NCBI GenBank assembly: GCA_947627875.1
Contig: CANQXS010000025.1
Location: forward strand, 1 to 32,334
DNA: 32,334 bases
Source of the DNA: an uncultured Clostridia bacterium
GTDB taxonomy: Bacteria; Bacillota; Clostridia; Oscillospirales; Ruminococcaceae
Direction: 5' to 3'
In this document: positions 15,535 to 23,410 of the stretch, piece after piece
Layout: each line of letters begins with the position of its first letter
How positions within the stretch are numbered: position 1 is the first letter of the stretch
Position numbers and translations under genes: made by a program
The notes under the pieces: model-generated
The model's input: only the letters and a program-made list of their open reading frames with translations
Database searches by the model: none
Told to the model about the DNA's origin: nothing

Positions 15535-15587
15535 CCACAATATCTTGTGCTTTGCCTCTTGACAAGCGCCAAGATATGCGATATATT
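15535..15587 (+). promoter_or_regulatory. NrdR box: NrdR box and promoter of nrdD
   Basis: CCACAATATCTTGTGC (15535-15550) is an NrdR-type palindrome. It is followed by TTGACA (15559-15564), a 17 nt spacer and TATATT (15582-15587). No second box is visible 31 nt upstream. The whole module repeats the nrdG promoter with 8 differences in 57 nt by hand count, so both genes should respond to NrdR. Confidence 0.82.
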
Positions 15588-15658
15588 ATAAACTGTTCGG
15601 CACTGAGCAGACATCCGAAATAAGCAAATTCAATCAGCAAAGACAAGGAGAAGAAAAA

Positions 15659-18025
15659 ATGTACAACGTAATCAAAAGAGACGGCAAGATAGTAGAATTC
15701 AACATTTCCAAGATTTCCAACGCCATAGTTCTTGCCTTTAAAGCCTGCGAAAAGCAGTATAATCAGGACGTCATTGATTTTCTGGCGCTCAAGGTAACAG
15801 CCGATTTCGAGCCCAAGATAAAGGACGGCAAGATAGCCGTTGAAGATATTCAGGACAGCGTCGAGAGCGTTCTTATAAAGGCCGGGTACGACAGCGTCGC
15901 GAAGGCTTATATCCTCTACCGCAAACAGCGCGAGAAGATAAGAAACCTCAATCAGACCGTCGTCAACTATAAAGACGTCGTCGACAACTATCTCAAAATC
16001 AACGACTGGCGCGTAAAGGAGAACTCCACCGTCACATATTCCGTCGGCGGGCTTATCCTCTCCAACTCCGGCGCGATTACCGCCAACTACTGGCTCTCCG
16101 AGATCTACGACCCCGAGATCGCCAACGCCCACCGCGACTGCGATATCCATCTTCACGACCTCTCTATGCTCACCGGCTACTGCGCCGGCTGGAGCCTCAA
16201 GCAGCTCATAAAAGAGGGTCTCGGCGGCATCGAGGGCAAAATAACCTCTTCTCCCGCCTCCCATCTTTCGACCCTCTGCAACCAGATGGTCAACTTCCTC
16301 GGCATTATGCAGAACGAATGGGCGGGCGCTCAGGCTTTCTCGAGCTTCGATACCTACCTCGCTCCGTTCGTAAAGGTCGACAACCTCTCCTATAAAGAGG
16401 TCAAGCAGTGCATTCAGTCCTTTGTCTACGGCGTGAACACTCCTTCCCGCTGGGGAACTCAGGCTCCGTTCTCCAACATCACCCTCGACTGGACCGTTCC
16501 GAACGACCTCGCAGAGCTTCCCTGCATAGTCGGCGGCAAGGAGATGGACTTCTGCTATAAAGACTGCAAGAAGGAAATGGATATGGTCAATAAGGCGTTC
16601 ATCGAGATCATGATCGAGGGCGACGCCAACGGTCGCGGCTTCCAGTATCCCATTCCCACCTATTCGATAACCCGCGATTTCGATTGGTCCGAGACCGAAA
16701 ACAACAGGCTCCTTTTCGAGATGACCGCGAAATACGGCACTCCCTACTTCTCCAACTACATCAACTCCGATATGGAGCCCTCCGACGTAAGAAGCATGTG
16801 CTGCCGCCTCAGGCTCGACCTCAGAGAGCTCAGAAAGAAATCCGGCGGCTTCTTCGGAAGCGGCGAGTCGACCGGCTCCATCGGCGTCGTCACTATAAAC
16901 ATGCCGAGAATAGCCTATCTCTCGAAGGACGAAAAGGAATTCTACGAGCGCCTCGACAGGCTTATGGACCTCTCCGCGCGCTCCCTCAAGGTAAAGAGGA
17001 CCGTTATAACCAAGCTCCTCGACGCCGGTCTTTACCCCTACACCAAGAGATACCTCGGCAACCTCGACAACCACTTCTCGACAATAGGTCTCGTCGGAAT
17101 GAACGAAGCCTGCCTCAACGCGAAGTGGATAGCCTGCGATCTCGTCAACGAAAAGGCTCAGAAGTTCACCAAAGACGTTCTCAACCATATGCGCGAGCGC
17201 CTTTCCGATTATCAGGAGCTCTACGGCGACCTCTACAACTTAGAGGCTACCCCCGCGGAGTCCACCGCCTACCGCCTTGCGAAGCATGACGTCGAGAAAT
17301 ATCCCGACATCATCACCGCCTCCGACGGAACTCCTTACTACACCAACTCTTCGCATCTTCCCGTCGGCTATACCGACGATATCTTCTCCGCGCTCGACAT
17401 TCAGGACGAGCTCCAGACTCTTTATACCTCCGGCACCGTCTTCCACGCCTTCCTCGGCGAGAAGCTGCCCGATTGGAAGTCTGCCGCTAACCTCGTCCGC
17501 AAGATTGCCGAGAATTACAGGCTGCCTTATTACACCCTCAGCCCGACCTATTCCGTCTGCCGCAACCACGGCTACCTCACCGGCGAGCAGACCGTCTGCC
17601 CGCACTGCGGCGAGCCGACCGAGACCTACAGCCGCATAACCGGCTACTACCGCCCCGTCAAGGCTTGGAACGACGGCAAGGCTCAGGAATTCAAGGACCG
17701 CAAGACCTATGACATCGCAAACTCCGTCCTCCGCAGGAACGGCGTAGAGTCAAAGGTCGAAATGGGCGAGGCTAAGTCCGAAGCAACCGTCTCTGACGGC
17801 GCCTATCTCTTCACCACGGCGACCTGCCCCAACTGCAAGGTCGTAAAGTCTATGCTCGACAAGATGAGCTATAAATACGAGACCCTCCTTGCCAACGAGA
17901 ACCGCGAGCTCTGCGAGGCATTCGATATCCGCCAGGCTCCCACGCTCGTTATCGTCAAGGACGGCAGCTTCGAGAAATACGCCGGCGTGTCGGATATCAA
18001 GAAGCACGCCACCGTCAGCGCGTAA
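15659..18025 (+). CDS. nrdD: Anaerobic (class III) ribonucleoside-triphosphate reductase with fused C-terminal redoxin
   Basis: The 788-residue protein reduces ribonucleoside triphosphates to deoxy forms using a glycyl radical. Residues 1-90 are an ATP-cone allosteric domain (YNVIKRDGKIVEFN). The catalytic core has GYCAGWSL, the thiyl-radical pair Cys381-Cys382 in SMCCRLRL, a C-terminal metal site (Cys634, His637, Cys647, Cys650) and the glycyl radical motif RITGYYR with Gly662. The core should end near residue 690. After a linker comes a 74-residue redoxin-like domain with CPNC (Cys723, Cys726) and a cis-proline-like QAPTLV at about Pro761. This suggests a built-in dithiol reductant rather than formate. 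The upstream gene is its activase, and the downstream gene is a thioredoxin reductase-like flavoprotein. Confidence 0.95.
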   Translation: MYNVIKRDGKIVEFNISKISNAIVLAFKACEKQYNQDVIDFLALKVTADFEPKIKDGKIAVEDIQDSVESVLIKAGYDSVAKAYILYRKQREKIRNLNQTVVNYKDVVDNYLKINDWRVKENSTVTYSVGGLILSNSGAITANYWLSEIYDPEIANAHRDCDIHLHDLSMLTGYCAGWSLKQLIKEGLGGIEGKITSSPASHLSTLCNQMVNFLGIMQNEWAGAQAFSSFDTYLAPFVKVDNLSYKEVKQCIQSFVYGVNTPSRWGTQAPFSNITLDWTVPNDLAELPCIVGGKEMDFCYKDCKKEMDMVNKAFIEIMIEGDANGRGFQYPIPTYSITRDFDWSETENNRLLFEMTAKYGTPYFSNYINSDMEPSDVRSMCCRLRLDLRELRKKSGGFFGSGESTGSIGVVTINMPRIAYLSKDEKEFYERLDRLMDLSARSLKVKRTVITKLLDAGLYPYTKRYLGNLDNHFSTIGLVGMNEACLNAKWIACDLVNEKAQKFTKDVLNHMRERLSDYQELYGDLYNLEATPAESTAYRLAKHDVEKYPDIITASDGTPYYTNSSHLPVGYTDDIFSALDIQDELQTLYTSGTVFHAFLGEKLPDWKSAANLVRKIAENYRLPYYTLSPTYSVCRNHGYLTGEQTVCPHCGEPTETYSRITGYYRPVKAWNDGKAQEFKDRKTYDIANSVLRRNGVESKVEMGEAKSEATVSDGAYLFTTATCPNCKVVKSMLDKMSYKYETLLANENRELCEAFDIRQAPTLVIVKDGSFEKYAGVSDIKKHATVSA

Positions 18026-18036
18026 TAATTGAAAAT

Positions 18037-18082
18037 CCGGCGGGAGACCTTCTTTCGGGGGTCTCCCCGAGCCGCGTTTTTT
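18037..18082 (+). terminator. Intrinsic terminator between nrdD and trxB
   Basis: CGGCGGGAGACC pairs with GGTCTCC-CCGAGCCG (imperfect at the base) and is followed by GC and six T (18077-18082). It lies 35 nt before the trxB start. No promoter is obvious behind it, so trxB is probably expressed by partial readthrough. Confidence 0.75.
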
Positions 18083-18116
18083 GGGCGGCGCAAAAACTTC
18101 TTTCACGGGTGAAATT

Positions 18117-19025
18117 ATGTACGATATCATTGTCATCGGCGGAGGACCGGCGGGGCTTACCGCCGCGCTCTACGCGCTTCGCGCCGATAAGAGCGTTTTA
18201 GTGCTCGAAAAAGCCGCGTTCGGCGGTCAGATAACCTTTTCCCCGAAGGTCGAGAATATCCCCGGGCAGCCCGCGATCTCGGGAAACGACTTCGCCGCGG
18301 CGCTCGTCGATCAGGTAATAGAGCTCGGAGCAGAGCTCGAGCCCGCCGAGGTAACGGAGATTCGCGACGGGGGAGAAGTTAAAACCGTTGTCGCCGACGA
18401 CGGCGCGGAATACGCCGCCAAGGCGGTAATAATCGCGACTGGCGCAAAGCACCGCAGGCTCGGTCTTGACAACGAGGAAAACCTCATCGGCAGCGGAATA
18501 TCCTTCTGCGCTGTCTGCGACGGAGCCTTCTATCAGGGCAGGACCGTCGGGGTAGTCGGCGGGGGAAACTCCGCGCTCCAGGAGGCGCTGCTGCTCTCAG
18601 AACTCGCCGAAAAGGTTATAATGATACAGAATCTTCCCTATCTCACGGGCGAAAAGCGCCTTCAGGATTCCGTCTTAAATAAGCCGAACATCGAAGTAAT
18701 ACTCGGCTCGGTCGTCGCCGAATATAAAGGCAGAGATAAGTTAGAGGGCATAGTCGCCGAGAGCGAATCCGGCGAAAGAAAAGAAATCCCGCTCGACGGT
18801 CTGTTCATCGCCATAGGTCTCGAGCCGCAGAACGCCGCTTTTGCGAACGTCCTCCCGCTCGACGGCTTCGGTTATGCCGCCGCCGACGAGTCCTGCCGCA
18901 CCGAAACTGCCGGAATCTTCGTCGCGGGGGACTGCCGCGCAAAGAAGATACGCCAGGTCACCACCGCCGCCGCCGACGGCGCCGTAGCCGCCCTTGCCGC
19001 CTGCGACTATATCGACGGCAGGTAG
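18117..19025 (+). CDS. trxB: Thioredoxin reductase-like FAD protein with an unusual cofactor site
   Basis: The 302-residue protein has the low-molecular-weight thioredoxin reductase fold: the FAD loop IIVIGGGPAGLTAALYA, redox-active CAVCDG (Cys131, Cys134), a second glycine-rich loop VGVVGGGNSALQEA, and the closing IFVAGDCRAKKIRQVTTAAADG. The HRRxxxR motif that holds the 2-phosphate of NADPH in typical enzymes is missing; IQNLPYLTGEKR stands in its place. It might use NADH or another electron donor such as ferredoxin. The start at 18117 (MYDIIVIGG) is chosen over an upstream in-frame codon at 18081, which lies in the terminator. The natural partner is probably the redoxin domain of NrdD. Confidence 0.9.
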   Translation: MYDIIVIGGGPAGLTAALYALRADKSVLVLEKAAFGGQITFSPKVENIPGQPAISGNDFAAALVDQVIELGAELEPAEVTEIRDGGEVKTVVADDGAEYAAKAVIIATGAKHRRLGLDNEENLIGSGISFCAVCDGAFYQGRTVGVVGGGNSALQEALLLSELAEKVIMIQNLPYLTGEKRLQDSVLNKPNIEVILGSVVAEYKGRDKLEGIVAESESGERKEIPLDGLFIAIGLEPQNAAFANVLPLDGFGYAAADESCRTETAGIFVAGDCRAKKIRQVTTAAADGAVAALAACDYIDGR

Positions 19026-19061
19026 TTTAAATCAGCAACCCACGCTTCATTTACTATATTG

Positions 19062-19093
19062 AAAGCGCTCCATTTTAAAAATGGAGCGTTTTT
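19062..19093. terminator. Bidirectional terminator between trxB and the P-type ATPase
   Basis: CGCTCCATTTT (19066-19076) and AAAATGGAGCG (19078-19088) form a perfect 11 bp stem. The plus-strand side ends in TTTTT (19089-19093). The convergent ATPase gene stops 5 nt away, so the same hairpin may end both transcripts. Confidence 0.85.
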
Positions 19094-19097
19094 CATG

Positions 19098-21710
19098 TTA
19101 TTTTCTTTTCGTGAATATCAGCCCGAGTATCCCCGCCGCGAATGGTACCGCCGCCGCGAAAATAAGCGATGGCAGGAACATAGCGGGCGGCAGGGGAGCG
19201 GTCTGCATTACCGCCGAGAGCGGCTGCCACCAAACGCAGGCCGCAGTTGCCGCAGCGGAGAGCAGTACGGATATCAGAAGCGCGGGGTTGCCGAACGGGT
19301 TCAGGGCAAACACCGACCTCCGCTCGCTTCTGCACTCGAAAACGTGTATGAGCTGAGAAAGAATTAGCGTTATCAGCGCCGAGGTCCGCGCGGCGGGGAG
19401 GTCGTAACCTAATTTCAGTGTATAAACGAAGCACCCGAGCGTGCAAATCCCTATCAGCGCGCCGCGAAGGGCTATCCTCGCCCAAAGCCCGCCGCTCGCA
19501 AAGCTCCCCGAAAAGTCCTTCGGCTTCATTTCCATAACCCCGTCCTCCGGCTTTTCGAGCCCGAGGGCGACCGCAGGCAGACCGTCGGTAACAAGGTTGA
19601 CCAAAAGTATCTGCGTCGGAAGCAGCACCACCGGCAGTCCGAATACGATGGACATAAACATCACCGCGACTTCGCCGATGTTGCAGGAGATAAGATATCT
19701 CACCAGCTTGCGGATATTCGAGAATATCGTCCTGCCCTGCTTTACGGCGAGGCAGAGGGTAGAAAAGTCGTCGTCAAGAAGGATTATGTCCGCCGCCTGC
19801 TTGCATACGTCGGTGCCGGTCCTGCCCATAGCAACGCCGATGTCGGCGGCTTTTACCGCCGGAGCGTCGTTCACTCCGTCGCCGGTCATCGCTACGATAT
19901 TACCCCGCGATTTTAGGGCGTTTACGATCCTCAGCTTATCCGACGGGCTCACTCGCGCATAAACCGAGATGTCCTGCGCGGCGTTCGAAAGCTCGGCGTC
20001 GGTCATCGCGTCGAGCTCGGCTTTGGTGACGGCTCTTCCGCCGCTCTTGAGTATGCCCGTTTCGCGCGCGACTGCCTTTGCGGTCAGAAGATGGTCGCCG
20101 GTTATCATCACAACCCTTATTCCCGCCTTTTTGCACTCGCGTACCGACTTAACGGCTTCCTCGCGCGGGGCGTCCTGCATTCCCGCAAGACCGAGAAAAA
20201 CCTCTCCCTCGGGCGACGACCTGCTGAACCCGAGGACCCTCAGCGCCGAATTAGCCATCGAATCGGCGGCGCCCGAAATTTCGCTCTTTTTCTGCCTGTC
20301 GAGCCGCTTTCTCCCCGACTCGGTGAGAATATGCGTGCAGTCCTCAAGGATAACGTCGGGCGCGCCCTTCGTATATGTATTTTCACCGCTCCCGAGGCGG
20401 ACGGTAACGCTCATCCGCTTGGCATCGCTGTCAAAAGGCAGTTCCGAGATCCTCCTGCCGCCGTCTATAACACCGTTTTCGGTGACTCCGCATTTTTCCG
20501 CGGCAATCAAAAGCGCCGCTTCGGTCGGGTCGCCGATTATATCGAACCGCCCTCGGTTTTTGCGCTCTCGGGTGCTGTCTTTATATACCGGCGTGATTTT
20601 GGCGTTGTTGCAAAGCGCCGCGCATATAAGCGCCTCGCGCGCGGGCTCCGTAAGCTCGGCAGGGGAGCCGTCTGCGGCGAGAAGCTTTCCCCGCGAGGTA
20701 TATCCCGAGCCCGTAAGCGTGAATTCGCCGCCGTCTGCCCAGAGCTTTGTGACCGTCATCTTGTTTTCGGTGAGGGTCCCGGTCTTGTCGGTGCATATAA
20801 CCGTTGTGCAGCCGAGCGTCTCGACGGAATGAAGCTTATTTACGAGCGCGTTCTGCCTGAGCATACGCCTGACCGCGAGCGCGAGCGCGATAGTCACTGT
20901 CGCGGGGAGCCCCTCGGGGATCGCCGCTATCGCGATGGTTATGCCCGTCATAAGCATATCGAAAACCGGCTCGCCGCGAAGTATTCCCGCGAGGGCGACG
21001 AGAACGCATACCGCGAGGCATATGGCGCAGAGCGCTCCGCCCAGCTTAGCGAGCTTTTTCTGAAGCGGAGTTTTTCCCTCCTCCTCCGAGTTTATCAGCC
21101 CCGAGACCTTTCCCATCTGGGTGTTCATTCCCGTAAGCGCCGCCTCGCATACCGCGCTGCCCCGAGTTACCGAAGCCCCCATATAGACCATTCCGTCCTG
21201 AGAGGGCAAAACGGGGTCTTCGCCGGAATACGCCGCCTTTTTGACCGCTCCCGATTCCCCCGTGAGGATAGACTCGTCGCATCTGAGGTCGCTAAGCTCG
21301 AGAATCTTTCCGTCGGCGGGAACTCTGTCGCCCGCTTCTACGGTGAAAATGTCGCCCGGAACGATTTTCGCCGCCTCGATTTCCGAGAGCTTTCCGTCGC
21401 GAATTACCTTCGCCGTAGGCGCAGTCATCTTTTTGAGCGCTTCGAGCGTCCGCTCGGTGCGGTATTCCTGAATAAACCCGAGGACCGCGTCCAGAAGCAC
21501 TATCGCGATTATCGTAAGCGCGTCGTAAATTTCGCCCATAAACGCCGAGACCGCCGTCGCCGCGAGCAGAATAATTACCATAACGTCCTTGAACTGCCCC
21601 GCGAAAATTTTAAGCGCACCGGGGCGGCTGCCGCCTTCGAGCATGTTTTCGCCGTGTTCCGCAAGCAGCTTTTTCGCCGCCTCTTCGGTAAGACCTGTGT
21701 ATTCCCGCAT
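19098..21710 (-). CDS. SERCA-like calcium-transporting P-type ATPase
   Basis: The 870-residue protein is a type II P-type ATPase. The phosphorylation site CTDKTGTLTENK, the TGES actuator motif (DESILTGESG) and the hinge GDGVNDAPAVKAADIG are intact. The calcium ligands of SERCA are matched: IPEGLPATV in M4, the N and E of SCNIGE in M5, and NLVTDGLPA in M6. This makes calcium export or uptake its likely role at the cell membrane. Four N-terminal and six C-terminal membrane helices are apparent. An upstream ATG at 21746 has no ribosome site. ATG 21710 follows AGGGAG with 7 nt spacing and is used here. No clear promoter is seen. The gene is convergent with trxB. Confidence 0.93.
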   Translation of the reverse strand: MREYTGLTEEAAKKLLAEHGENMLEGGSRPGALKIFAGQFKDVMVIILLAATAVSAFMGEIYDALTIIAIVLLDAVLGFIQEYRTERTLEALKKMTAPTAKVIRDGKLSEIEAAKIVPGDIFTVEAGDRVPADGKILELSDLRCDESILTGESGAVKKAAYSGEDPVLPSQDGMVYMGASVTRGSAVCEAALTGMNTQMGKVSGLINSEEEGKTPLQKKLAKLGGALCAICLAVCVLVALAGILRGEPVFDMLMTGITIAIAAIPEGLPATVTIALALAVRRMLRQNALVNKLHSVETLGCTTVICTDKTGTLTENKMTVTKLWADGGEFTLTGSGYTSRGKLLAADGSPAELTEPAREALICAALCNNAKITPVYKDSTRERKNRGRFDIIGDPTEAALLIAAEKCGVTENGVIDGGRRISELPFDSDAKRMSVTVRLGSGENTYTKGAPDVILEDCTHILTESGRKRLDRQKKSEISGAADSMANSALRVLGFSRSSPEGEVFLGLAGMQDAPREEAVKSVRECKKAGIRVVMITGDHLLTAKAVARETGILKSGGRAVTKAELDAMTDAELSNAAQDISVYARVSPSDKLRIVNALKSRGNIVAMTGDGVNDAPAVKAADIGVAMGRTGTDVCKQAADIILLDDDFSTLCLAVKQGRTIFSNIRKLVRYLISCNIGEVAVMFMSIVFGLPVVLLPTQILLVNLVTDGLPAVALGLEKPEDGVMEMKPKDFSGSFASGGLWARIALRGALIGICTLGCFVYTLKLGYDLPAARTSALITLILSQLIHVFECRSERRSVFALNPFGNPALLISVLLSAAATAACVWWQPLSAVMQTAPLPPAMFLPSLIFAAAVPFAAGILGLIFTKRK

Positions 21711-21815
21711 AAAAAAACTCCCTTCAAACCCGTCCTTTTTGGACATGCTATGAGAGAAGAACGGAAAATATGCATGAGAAAGGGAGGCATAAATGCACAG
21801 TTTTAGAGTCAGTTA
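21711..21815. other. Upstream region of the ATPase gene, nothing distinct
   Basis: The minus-strand leader holds the ribosome site and a small hairpin GTCC-AAAAA-GGAC near 21731-21744. I see no convincing -35/-10 pair for the ATPase and no small gene on either strand. Confidence 0.4.
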
Positions 21816-22062
21816 ATTTGCCTCGCCTTGCTCGGCAAACAGGGGACCAATGCGGCGTCCGAGTTTGTGCAAACCGTACTGCCTGCACGCCGCATCTGTC
21901 GTTCGCTTCGCTCTCGACCCGAATGCCCTGCGCCTTGACTCCGCCACCCGAGATACGCGATTATTTCTCCGCAAGCACGAGCGGGCGGGCGTTTATGCCC
22001 GCGAAGTGCGAGCGGCAAGAAATAACGCTTATCTTTTTGAAAAAGGGTGGACCGAAAACTTT
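21816..22062. repeat. Dispersed intergenic repeat, copy B
   Basis: It shares both ends with 13338-13526: ATTTGCCTCGCC with one base change in the next 20 nt, and GAAAAAGG followed by GACCGAAAACTTT. The interior differs from copy A but is again built of palindromes: ATGCGGCGT ... ACGCCGCAT, GTTTG-TG-CAAAC, and a long hairpin with TTATTTCT ... AGAAATAA enclosing GGGC-GTTTAT-GCCC. It contains no gene. Confidence 0.7.
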
Positions 22063-22097
22063 CGGATTTCCTTACCCGAAGCTTTGCGCCGGACTAC

Positions 22098-22125
22098 TTG
22101 ACATCGCCCTCTCAAGGTTTATAAT
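22098..22125 (+). promoter_or_regulatory. Promoter of the pseudouridine synthase gene
   Basis: TTGACA (22098-22103) and TATAAT (22120-22125) with a 16 nt spacer, 25 nt before the start codon. Confidence 0.88.
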
Positions 22126-22150
22126 AAATATATCCGAAAGGAGGCAGGCT

Positions 22151-23101
22151 ATGAAAGAATTTACCGTCGGCAAAAACGACGCCGGTCAGCGGGCGGACAG
22201 GTTTATCTCGAAAGCCGTCCCTAAGCTGCCCAACGGGAAAATGTATAAATTCCTCCGCGAAAAAAAGATAAAGCTCAACGGAAAGCGCTGCGAGATCTCC
22301 ACCCGCCTCCAAGAGGGCGACGTTCTGCAAATGTATATCTCCGACGAATTTTTCGGGAGCGTTCCGAGGTCCGATTTTTCCGACGTCTCCTCCGAGATCC
22401 AAATAATATATGAAGACGCTAATATTTTGCTCGCATATAAGCCGCAGGGGCTCGTCGTCCACGAGGACGACCTCAACACCCGCGACACACTCATCAACCG
22501 CATTACTCGGTATCTCATCGAAAAGGGCGAGTACGACCCTGCCTCCGAGCAGAGCTTTGCGCCGGCTCTCTGCAACCGCCTCGACCGCAACACCGAGGGG
22601 ATAGTTATCTGCGCGAAAAACGCCGAGAGCCTGAGGCTCCTCAACGAGGCGATAAAAAACCGCGCCGTAAAAAAGACCTATCTCTGCGCCGTTGTCGGAC
22701 GCCCGCGCGAGAGCGAAGGCTGCATTAAAACCTACCTCGAAAAGGTCGAGAGCGAAAACACCGTCTACGTCAGAAAGGAAAAGACCCCGAATTCCAAGAC
22801 GGCGATAACAAACTACCGCGTTATAAAAACCTCGGGCGAGCTTTCCCTCTGCGAGGTCGGGCTCGTCACCGGCAGGACCCATCAGATCAGGGTGCATATG
22901 GCTTATATCGGCTGCCCGATACTCGGCGACGGCAAATACGGCAGGAACGAAGTCAACCGCCGGTACCGCGCTAAATCTCAGGCTCTCTGCGCCTTCAGGC
23001 TCGAATTTTCGGAGGGTGGTCTGGGCGAGCCGCTGAAATACCTCGAAGGCAGGAGCTTCGAGGCAAAAGAGCCCTCTTTTGTGTCGGAATTTTTCGGTTA
23101 A
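22151..23101 (+). CDS. RluA-family pseudouridine synthase with S4 domain
   Basis: The 316-residue protein isomerises uridine to pseudouridine in RNA, probably ribosomal RNA. Residues 1-60 form an S4 RNA-binding domain (GQRADRFISKAVPKLPNGKM). The catalytic motif is CNRLDRNTEG with Asp145 as the nucleophile, against HRLDRxTSG in the family. GRTHQIRVHMAYIGCPILGD is the typical C-terminal RluA signature. The layout is closest to RluC/RluD, but the target position cannot be told. The frame is open far upstream, but AGGAGG six nt before ATG 22151, a promoter just before it and the protein alignment fix the start here. Confidence 0.92.
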   Translation: MKEFTVGKNDAGQRADRFISKAVPKLPNGKMYKFLREKKIKLNGKRCEISTRLQEGDVLQMYISDEFFGSVPRSDFSDVSSEIQIIYEDANILLAYKPQGLVVHEDDLNTRDTLINRITRYLIEKGEYDPASEQSFAPALCNRLDRNTEGIVICAKNAESLRLLNEAIKNRAVKKTYLCAVVGRPRESEGCIKTYLEKVESENTVYVRKEKTPNSKTAITNYRVIKTSGELSLCEVGLVTGRTHQIRVHMAYIGCPILGDGKYGRNEVNRRYRAKSQALCAFRLEFSEGGLGEPLKYLEGRSFEAKEPSFVSEFFG

Positions 23102-23105
23102 ACTA

Positions 23106-23134
23106 TTGACGGCGCCGAAATAAAGTTATATACT
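23106..23134 (+). promoter_or_regulatory. Promoter of the TSCPD/methyltransferase pair
   Basis: TTGACG (23106-23111), 17 nt, TATACT (23129-23134), starting 5 nt after the preceding stop codon and 34 nt before the next start. Confidence 0.8.
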
Positions 23135-23167
23135 GAATACAGAATATATCCGAAAGGAAGATGTAAA

Positions 23168-23410
23168 ATGCAGATAGAATACAAAACCCAGGGTACCTGC
23201 TCGCGCCAGATAAACATCACCGTTGAAGACGGCGTCGTTCAGAACGTAGAGTTCTTCGGCGGCTGCAACGGCAACCTAAAGGGCATTTCCCAGCTCGTAA
23301 AGGGAATGAAGGTCGAAGACGTCATCGCGAAACTTGAAAACACCAAGTGCGGCTTCAAAGATACCTCCTGCCCCGACCAGCTTGCAAAGGCTCTTAAGCA
23401 GGCGCTGTAA
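23168..23410 (+). CDS. Small four-cysteine TSCPD-domain protein
   Basis: The 80-residue protein resembles the uncharacterised TIGR03905-type family, a TSCPD domain with four conserved cysteines, all visible here: GTCSRQ, GGCNGN, TKCGFK and TSCPDQ. TSCPD domains also occur at the C-terminus of some B12-dependent ribonucleotide reductases, and the cysteines could bind a metal. The function is not known. The ATG at 23168 is preceded by AAAGGAAG. The stop codon directly abuts the GTG start of the next gene, so the two are co-transcribed. Confidence 0.88.
   Translation: MQIEYKTQGTCSRQINITVEDGVVQNVEFFGGCNGNLKGISQLVKGMKVEDVIAKLENTKCGFKDTSCPDQLAKALKQAL

Noticed and set aside
15530-17188. Open frame of 552 codons on the minus strand opposite nrdD
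   Set aside because: It overlaps the well-supported nrdD catalytic core and the nrdD promoter, and shows no domain or start signal.
20091-21806. Open frame of 571 codons on the plus strand opposite the ATPase gene
   Set aside because: It is antisense to an intact P-type ATPase, arginine-rich and without any recognisable motif.
21770-22150. Long N-terminal extension of the pseudouridine synthase
   Set aside because: The upstream in-frame sequence is the dispersed repeat and the promoter; AGGAGG before 22151 and the S4 domain start there.
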